Of a stretch of DNA of 57,547 bases, positions 52,363 through 57,547 are shown piece after piece. The notes beneath the pieces are model-generated. The model saw nothing but the letters and a program-made list of their open reading frames with translations. It ran no database searches and was not told where the DNA came from. Location: positions 1-57,547 of the forward strand of contig NZ_BLAE01000076.1 in NCBI RefSeq assembly GCF_009687865.1, written 5' to 3'. The first letter of the stretch is position 1. The number at the start of each line of letters is the position of its first letter. A program made the translations under genes and the position numbers. The stretch comes from Acrocarpospora macrocephala (GTDB lineage Bacteria; Actinomycetota; Actinomycetes; Streptosporangiales; Streptosporangiaceae).

Positions 52363-53002
52363 GACGGCGTCGAAGCCCCGGGTCCGCTCGGCATGCTTCT
52401 GGCGCGTGTCCAGAAGCGGACGCCACGGGATCATGGGCGCATGTCCGAAATGATGCCCTGCGGGGTGCCAGGTCGCGTGCTGAGCTGCTCTTCTGCCCGA
52501 GCGGGTCTTGGGTGGTCACGGCCCTGACACCCCGTCTGACGTCCGGCGAGGTTATCGTTTCGAGATCATGAAAACGAGCCGGAAGCGGGCAGAGAACCTG
52601 TTTCGACCGACCCAGTAAAGGTGACAAATCGGAGAATTAGGGGAGGCCAGCCCTAAAGCGGAAGGAAAACGACACTGGCCCACCGGGGTCGGCGTTGCTA
52701 GGATAAGCCAAGCCTTACGCGACAATCTTGCGCGGGTACACACGATGACACCTGTGAGTGCTGTTACACCTGGGGTGCGGGTGCGTTTGCCGGGTCTGAG
52801 CTGGAGCGACAGACTCGGAAGTGACGGGGGAGAAGGACGGGTCAACCGGATGCCAGGGAGGCGAACCGGCGTTCTTCTCAATAACCCTGTACAGCGAGCC
52901 GACCTGTGAAATAACGTAACTGAACTGAAATCGCCGAGGCTACCCTCACGGCGATCCGGTCATCGCACAACCCGGTGCGCGATGAGAGCAGGAGACCCCC
53001 CA
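52363..53002. other. 640-bp intergenic between hflX and hutI
   Basis: No gene is supported on either strand. One sequence, TAGGATAAGCCAAGCCTTA at about 52699-52717, loosely resembles a DtxR/IdeR box but is a poor palindrome. The stretch 52780-52900 is purine-rich and could fold, but I recognise no riboswitch class. Confidence 0.5.
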
Positions 53003-53101
53003 ATGACGTCCGGACACGGAGCGGACCCAGCGGGCGCGGCGCCCACGAGCTGGGCTTCCGCGGCGTCCTCAGGGACGTCGTCACGGATGGTGGTCGGATG
53101 A
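53003..53101 (+). CDS. Possible 32-residue leader ORF coupled to hutI
   Basis: ATG 53003 has GCAGGAG about 8 nt upstream, a better ribosome site than that of hutI itself. It runs 32 codons (MTSGHGADPAGAAPTSWASA and onward) and ends with a TGA that overlaps the hutI ATG (GGATGACC). Composition is Ala/Ser/Gly-rich with one His and no recognised domain. It may drive translational coupling or be chance. Confidence 0.4.
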   Translation: MTSGHGADPAGAAPTSWASAASSGTSSRMVVG

Positions 53102-54306
53102 CCGTTCGCCTTCTCACCAACATCGGCCGCCTCTGGACCGGCCATGACGTGTGCAGCAACGCGTCGATCCTGGTCCACAACGACCGCATCGCCTGGGTCG
53201 GCCGCGCGGCTGACCTGCCGCAGTCGGTGCCCGGCGTCGTCGACGACATCACCGACGTCGACCACGTCGAGAACCTCGGCGGCGCGCTCGTCACGCCCGG
53301 CCTGATCGACGCCCACACCCACCCGGTGTACGCGGGCAACCGCTACGCCGAGATGGCCATGCGCTCGGGCGGCTCCTCGGTCTCGGCGATCACCGCCGCT
53401 GGTGGCGGCATCGGCTCCACCGTCACCGTGACCCGCGGCACCGACCCGTGGACGCTCTGCAACGGCGTCCGCGAACGTCTCCGCGAGTGGCTGCTCAGCG
53501 GTACCACCACGGTCGAGGCCAAGACCGGCTACCACCTCACCCGCGACGGCGAACTCGCCGACGTGCGCCTTCTCCGCGAACTGGAGAAGGAGCCGATGAT
53601 GCCGCGCGTGCACGTCACGTTCCTCGCCGCCCACGTCGTCCCGCCGGAGTACTTCGGCCGCCAGCGCGACTACGTCGAAGCCGTCGCCGCCTGGTGCGCG
53701 GACGCCGCCGCGGCCGGAGCCGACAGCGTGGACGTCTACTGCGACGACGGCCACTTCAGCCCCGACGAGGCGCGCTGGGTGCTGGCCTCCGGCCGCAACG
53801 TCGGCCTGCTGCCCCGGGTGCACGCCGGCGCGTACAGCAAGCGTGGCGCCGTGCAGCTCGCCGCCGAGATGGGCTGCGCCTCCGCCGACCTGCTCCACCA
53901 CATCACCGACGAGGACATCGCCCTGATGGCCCGCTACGGCGTGCCCGCCGTCGTCTGCCCCGGCACCGCCCTCTCCAGCGGCTCCCTCCCGCCGGTCCGC
54001 CGCCTGATCGGCCAGGGCGTCCCGATCGCCCTCGGCAGCGACCACAACCCCGGCCACTGCGGCATCACCTCGATGGCCCTGGTCATCAGCCTCGCCGTCG
54101 CCGCCTTCGGCATGAGCGTCGGCGACGCCCTCCGCGCCGCCACCCTCGGCGGCGCCCAGGTCCTCGGCGCCCCCGACCGAGGCGTCCTCGCCCCCGGCCG
54201 CCTCGCCGACATCGTCCAATGGGACGCCGACCACGAAGGCGCCTTCGCCTGGGCCTTCGGCCTCAAACCCCGCCGCGTCTGGCGCGGCGGCACCCCAGTC
54301 CAGTAA
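53098..54306 (+). CDS. hutI: Imidazolonepropionase
   Basis: This 402-residue amidohydrolase has metal-binding DAHTHPVYAGNRYAEMAMR, the KTGYHL substrate segment, the HVTFLAAHVVPPEYFG strand, DGHFSPDEARWV, the second metal His in HAGAYSKRG, and ALGSDHNPGHC with the catalytic Asp. It opens the imidazolone ring in the third step of histidine degradation. The frame is open upstream to 52975, but ATG 53098 (MTVRLLTNIGRLW) is where similarity begins. No other hut gene lies in the window. The last 150 codons are extremely C-rich at third positions. Confidence 0.94.
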   Translation: MTVRLLTNIGRLWTGHDVCSNASILVHNDRIAWVGRAADLPQSVPGVVDDITDVDHVENLGGALVTPGLIDAHTHPVYAGNRYAEMAMRSGGSSVSAITAAGGGIGSTVTVTRGTDPWTLCNGVRERLREWLLSGTTTVEAKTGYHLTRDGELADVRLLRELEKEPMMPRVHVTFLAAHVVPPEYFGRQRDYVEAVAAWCADAAAAGADSVDVYCDDGHFSPDEARWVLASGRNVGLLPRVHAGAYSKRGAVQLAAEMGCASADLLHHITDEDIALMARYGVPAVVCPGTALSSGSLPPVRRLIGQGVPIALGSDHNPGHCGITSMALVISLAVAAFGMSVGDALRAATLGGAQVLGAPDRGVLAPGRLADIVQWDADHEGAFAWAFGLKPRRVWRGGTPVQ

Positions 54307-54511
54307 CCAGCGATCTTTCATATAAGTGACGGCGGTTCATGGCGTCGCCATTTATGTTGCGTCGACGCCGGACAGATCGCAGTTGACGGGATCCCCGCCC
54401 TCCACCTCTCTCGCGACCCCCGAGAGTCCTCGACCACGATGTATCGCTGTTGCGATGCCGGCGACCTGCTCATTCGGTGGATGGCGATCAGCTGGTGGGT
54501 AATCTCTCGAT

Positions 54512-55354
54512 ATGTCGGTCGTTGTGGTCACGGACTCCTCGGCCTACCTGCCGCCTGTTGAGGCGGACAGGTGGGGCGTGACGGTCGTTCCATTACAAGT
54601 GATCATTGGTGGCCGCGAGTTCGACGACGGCGCTCAGATCGACGCTAAGGGCGTCGCCGACGCGTTACGGGAGTGGACACCCGTCACAACGTCCCGTCCC
54701 GCCCCACAGCGTTTCGCGGACGCCTACGAGGCCGCCGCCGCCCGCGGGGCCACCGGCGTCGTCTCGGTCCATCTTTCCAGTGAAATGTCCGGCACACTCG
54801 ACGCCGCCAGGATCGCCGCCAAGCAAGCCCTCATCCCCGTCGAAGTAATCGACAGCCGCTCCATCGCCATGGGCCTCGGCTTCCCCGTCCTCGCCGCCGC
54901 CCGCGCGGCCGCGCTAGGCGCCACTCTCCCCGAGGTCGCCGCCATCGCCCGAACCACCGCCGCCGCCACCCAGAGCTTCTTCTACGTCAACACCCTCGAA
55001 TACCTCCGCCGAGGCGGCCGCATCGGTGCCGCCGCCACCGTGCTCGGCTCCGCCCTCGCCATCAAGCCCCTCCTCCACCTCACCAACGGCTCGATCACCC
55101 TCCTGGAAAAGGTACGGACGACGACTCGCGCCCTAGCTCGCCTGGAAGACCTGGCAACATCCACCGCCGGCGAAACCCCCGTGAACATCGCGATCCAACA
55201 TCTCTCCACCCCCACCCAGGCCGATTCCCTAGCCAGCCGCCTCACGACCCGAATCCCCAACCTCAACCACATGATGATCGTTGAAGTAGGCGCCGCGATA
55301 GCCGCCCACACCGGCCCCGGCATGCTCGCCGTAACCATCTCCCCCCAACCCTGA
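54512..55354 (+). CDS. DegV family fatty-acid-binding protein
   Basis: This 280-residue protein has N-terminal VVVVTDSSAYLPP, TSRPAPQRFADAYEAAAARG, VHLSSEMSGTLDAARIAA, VEVIDSRSIAMGLGF and C-terminal LEYLRRGGRIGAAATVLGSAL, the DegV motifs that hold a fatty acid in a central tunnel. Family members such as FakB present fatty acids to a kinase (FakA). No fakA-like gene is nearby. The ATG at 54512 is used. It precedes comEA by 102 bp, a neighbourhood common in actinobacteria. Confidence 0.95.
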   Translation: MSVVVVTDSSAYLPPVEADRWGVTVVPLQVIIGGREFDDGAQIDAKGVADALREWTPVTTSRPAPQRFADAYEAAAARGATGVVSVHLSSEMSGTLDAARIAAKQALIPVEVIDSRSIAMGLGFPVLAAARAAALGATLPEVAAIARTTAAATQSFFYVNTLEYLRRGGRIGAAATVLGSALAIKPLLHLTNGSITLLEKVRTTTRALARLEDLATSTAGETPVNIAIQHLSTPTQADSLASRLTTRIPNLNHMMIVEVGAAIAAHTGPGMLAVTISPQP

Positions 55355-55456
55355 CCAACATCCCGAATCGGCTGGCCACTTGGGGACAGCACCCCACTAT
55401 CCACAGAACCCCGTTCGGCCACCCGCGGGCTAGCTCGCCTCTCTAAGGTCGCAGCC

Positions 55457-56644
55457 GTGGGAACCAGGGAACGCCAACAAGCCGAACGAGCCGCCATCGA
55501 AGTTCGCCTCCACCGGCTAACCTCTCGCGCCATCCCTGGACCCTCCACGCCCTCCACCCCATCTCACGACATTCACCCCACACTTCCTCCCACCACTTCC
55601 CAATCTCCATACTCCTCGCCTTTTCCCGTCACATCCCAGCTTTCTCCAGCCCACCCCTCGTTTTCATCCGCTACCTCCCATATCAGCCACTCTTCGCCTC
55701 TGGCCACTGCCGTTCGCGACGCCCATCCCCTTCCTTCGGCCGCCATCTCCCATTCCTTTTCTCCAAATCCCATACCTTTCACGCCGGGACCCCCTCCGTC
55801 ATTCGGTGTTGCGGCCCCATCTGGTACGGAAGAGTTGCCGCACCAATTCGACCCACAGGACCGCCTCAGGCCTTACGACGGAATGGCCCGCGAGTCCGCT
55901 TATGGGAGCCAGGCGGAGGTTAGCCGTCCCGACGAGGTGAAGAGGGCAACGCAGAACCAGGATTACGATCTGGATAGATCGCCGACGGCCACTCTTATCG
56001 GGCACGGAAAGGGCAGGAGTGGAACAATTTCCGGCCGCCTCCGCGAGCTGCTTGGAGATAGCGAACGTTTCGACCCTGGCCGCCCAGGCGTAAGGGCCCT
56101 GATACTGCTCGGGATCGCCGCCGCCGTGGTGGCCGGAATCTACGCATGGCGATCACAACCTGTCCCCGAACCCCTTCCGCCACCCACCCCCGCCAGCGCC
56201 GGATCTCCGGCCACCCCCTCACCGACCTCCAGCGTGACGATCCATATCACCGGCAAGGTCCGCGACCCAGGCGTCCTGGCATTACCCATCGGCTCAAGGG
56301 TCGTAGACGCCATAACCGCAGCCGGAGGCATAAGGAAGGGCGCCGACACCGGCCCACTCAACCTCGCCCGCCGCTTGGTAGACGGCGAACAAATCGTCGT
56401 CGGCCTCCCGCCCCCTCCCGGATCCCACCCACTAACCGACCCCGCAACCACCAACATCCTCAGCCTCAACTCAGCAACCGCCGACCAACTCGAACAACTC
56501 CCCGGCGTCGGAGAAGTCCTCGCCCAACGCATCATCGAATACCGCGACACTCACGGCGGCTTCCAAAGCATCGAACAATTACGCGAAGTCTCCGGCATAG
56601 GAGAAAGAAAATACGCCGAACTAAAAGACAAAGTGTCCCCGTAG
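55457..56644 (+). CDS. comEA: ComEA family helix-hairpin-helix DNA-binding protein
   Basis: This 395-residue protein has a long N-terminal region (1-211), a membrane helix (about 212-231, VRALILLGIAAAVVAGIYAW), a Pro-rich spacer, an SLBB domain (about 260-316, ITGKVRDPGVLALPIGSRV) and a tandem helix-hairpin-helix (about 334-393, LNSATADQLEQLPGVGEVLA and LREVSGIGERKYAELKD). ComEA binds incoming DNA outside the membrane. Residues about 27-120 are Ser/Pro/His/Thr-rich and encoded by a pyrimidine-rich stretch (55530-55810) whose base use differs from neighbouring genes. The GTG 55457 start is supported by AAGG upstream and by a charged start (MGTRERQQAERAAIE). comEC follows. Confidence 0.93.
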   Translation: MGTRERQQAERAAIEVRLHRLTSRAIPGPSTPSTPSHDIHPTLPPTTSQSPYSSPFPVTSQLSPAHPSFSSATSHISHSSPLATAVRDAHPLPSAAISHSFSPNPIPFTPGPPPSFGVAAPSGTEELPHQFDPQDRLRPYDGMARESAYGSQAEVSRPDEVKRATQNQDYDLDRSPTATLIGHGKGRSGTISGRLRELLGDSERFDPGRPGVRALILLGIAAAVVAGIYAWRSQPVPEPLPPPTPASAGSPATPSPTSSVTIHITGKVRDPGVLALPIGSRVVDAITAAGGIRKGADTGPLNLARRLVDGEQIVVGLPPPPGSHPLTDPATTNILSLNSATADQLEQLPGVGEVLAQRIIEYRDTHGGFQSIEQLREVSGIGERKYAELKDKVSP

Positions 56645-56816
56645 TCCATAAATTAGGGTCTTCGAAGTCATCCAGGAGCCTCTGCCGAAGGTGCCTGGAG
56701 TCCATCAGGCTCTTAGCCTCGCGAAGTTCGGTGCGGTTAATTTCTCTGTAGCCATCACACTGATGGGCTTCCCGATCAAGTTCGTATGGCCATCAATAAA
56801 AACGGGGGCATTTCGA

Positions 56817-57547
56817 GTGGCCATGCCTAGGGCCGAGGATGGGTCCGTGCATGAGGACGAGGATGAGCTTGTTCAGTCGGGCCATTCTCTGGTGCTGGTT
56901 GGGCCAGCGGTTTCCGCGTGGGTTGTTGCGCTGATTTTGGTGGCGTGTCCGGCGTTGGTCGGTGGCCTTATGGCGGCTGCTTGTTTGGGAGTCGGGGGCT
57001 GGGTGGCCTGGTTCGGAAGCCGGGTGGGAGTAAGTGAGCGATGGCGGAACGTCGTTGTTGGGAGCCTTTGCTGTGCTGGGGTTGTGGCAGGAGTGGTGGC
57101 AATCAAAGTGCACGCGGTCACCACAGGTCCCGTTGCTGAGTTGGCGGCTCGGAATGCGGTGGTAAAGGCGGAGATCGTGCTCACCGGCGATCCACGCGCG
57201 CGGTCGCGGTCTGGGGGTTCGGGCGCGAGCGTGGTTGTGGAGGCACAGATTGTGCGGCTTGAACTTCGCGATGGGTTGGCGCTTCAGGCGCGGCGGTCGG
57301 TGATGGGGACCGACGCGGGCTCTGCGGGCAGCGCTTCGGAAGCCGACGCGAGCCAAATCGGTGTGCGGGGAGCGGTGGGGGCGGATTCGGCTGTGGTGAT
57401 CGGCACGGGAGCCCCGCGCAACGCTCTGGAGGCTGACGCGAGCCGAGTCGGTGTGCGGGGAGCGGTGGGGGCGGATTCGGCTGTGGTGGTCAACGGGGTG
57501 GGGGTGGAGTCGGCTGTGGGTGTGGTTGGGGTGAGGGTGGATTCGCC
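56817..57547 (+). CDS. comEC: ComEC/Rec2 family protein, N-terminal part (cut by window edge)
   Basis: The frame is open to the right edge. The N-terminus has hydrophobic helices (HSLVLVGPAVSAWVVALILV, ALVGGLMAAACLGVGGWVAW, VVVGSLCCAGVVAGVVAIKV), then GPVAELAARNAVVKAEIVL and TGDPRARS, which is the start of the periplasmic DUF4131-like domain of ComEC channels. Position after comEA supports the call. GGGGG lies 8 nt before GTG 56817; ATG 56823 is an alternative. Instead of continuing the domain, codons about 155-240 become a Gly/Ala/Val/Asp-rich repeat with a 90-bp period. The competence domain, if present, is outside the window. Confidence 0.85.
   Translation, partial: MAMPRAEDGSVHEDEDELVQSGHSLVLVGPAVSAWVVALILVACPALVGGLMAAACLGVGGWVAWFGSRVGVSERWRNVVVGSLCCAGVVAGVVAIKVHAVTTGPVAELAARNAVVKAEIVLTGDPRARSRSGGSGASVVVEAQIVRLELRDGLALQARRSVMGTDAGSAGSASEADASQIGVRGAVGADSAVVIGTGAPRNALEADASRVGVRGAVGADSAVVVNGVGVESAVGVVGVRVDS
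57317..57500 (+). repeat. 90-bp (30-codon) tandem repeat in comEC
   Basis: GACGCGAGCC-AATCGGTGTGCGGGG at 57345 recurs 90 bp later at 57435 with few changes, through GCGGTGGGGGCGGATTCGG-CTGTGGTG. Both copies are in frame and encode ADAS-x-x-GVRGAVGADSAVV. A degenerate leader copy begins near 57317, and GTGGGGGTGGA-type variants continue toward the edge. Confidence 0.88.

Noticed and set aside
52699-52717. DtxR/IdeR-like iron box between hflX and hutI
   Set aside because: Only a partial match, poor dyad symmetry, and no iron-related gene next to it.
52780-52910. Riboswitch ahead of hutI
   Set aside because: Purine-rich and foldable, but none of the conserved cores I know (cobalamin, glycine, c-di-AMP, guanidine) is present.

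Overview
The window looks like chromosomal DNA from a high-GC actinomycete. GC-rich codons, frequent GTG starts, actinobacterial families (DUF222/HNH, DUF3046, CU044_5270, MT0933-type antitoxin, NarL-type two-component pairs, SigG-like ECF) and an actinobacterial LexA box ahead of recA all support this. The core order lhr ... DUF3046, recA, recX, rny, gluABCD, miaB, miaA, dapF, hflX ... hutI, degV, comEA, comEC resembles Streptomyces/Streptosporangiales chromosomes. I lean to Streptosporangiales, by gene order only.

Left arm (1-8.4 kb): a DUF222 gene runs off the left edge, followed by a decayed ISAs1-type transposase, a giant Lhr-type helicase on the minus strand and a VOC protein. Core repair block (8.2-15.7 kb): a small basic protein, DUF3046, recA under a promoter whose spacer is a LexA box, a HIT-family hydrolase placed between recA and recX, recX with a long repetitive N-terminus, a 1.3-kb decayed and repetitive gap, and rny (RNase Y). 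Transport and signalling block (16-25 kb): S9 peptidase, a glutamate-type ABC importer (gluABCD) with an extra degenerate binding lipoprotein, a membrane protein and a histidine kinase/response regulator pair.

Middle (25-38 kb): miaB, a solo TnpB element with a likely guide-RNA 3' end, secreted or anchored proteins, an Ogt-type alkyltransferase, IS5 debris, two MT0933-type antitoxin-like genes, miaA-dapF, a large TPR-like protein and a short-chain dehydrogenase followed by paired stem-loops. Accessory stretch (38-50 kb) between dapF and hflX: a deazaflavin-dependent reductase, SnoaL-fold proteins, two ECF sigma factors, an HNH lipoprotein, and a tightly overlapping operon aceB-glcD-glcE-glcF-iclR (then DUF2277). 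That operon should convert glycolate to glyoxylate and then malate. It has a recognisable promoter and two similar palindromes exactly 21 bp apart, just downstream of the -10, which are the obvious candidate sites for its own IclR regulator. Right end (50-57.5 kb): a DUF4097 lipoprotein, hflX, hutI, degV, and comEA plus the start of comEC.

A recurring theme is that several conserved proteins (DUF222, Lhr, RecX, ComEA, ComEC) carry in-frame low-complexity or tandem-repeat insertions. The cleanest are a 90-bp/30-residue repeat in recX and another 90-bp repeat in comEC. No tRNA, rRNA or CRISPR array was seen.
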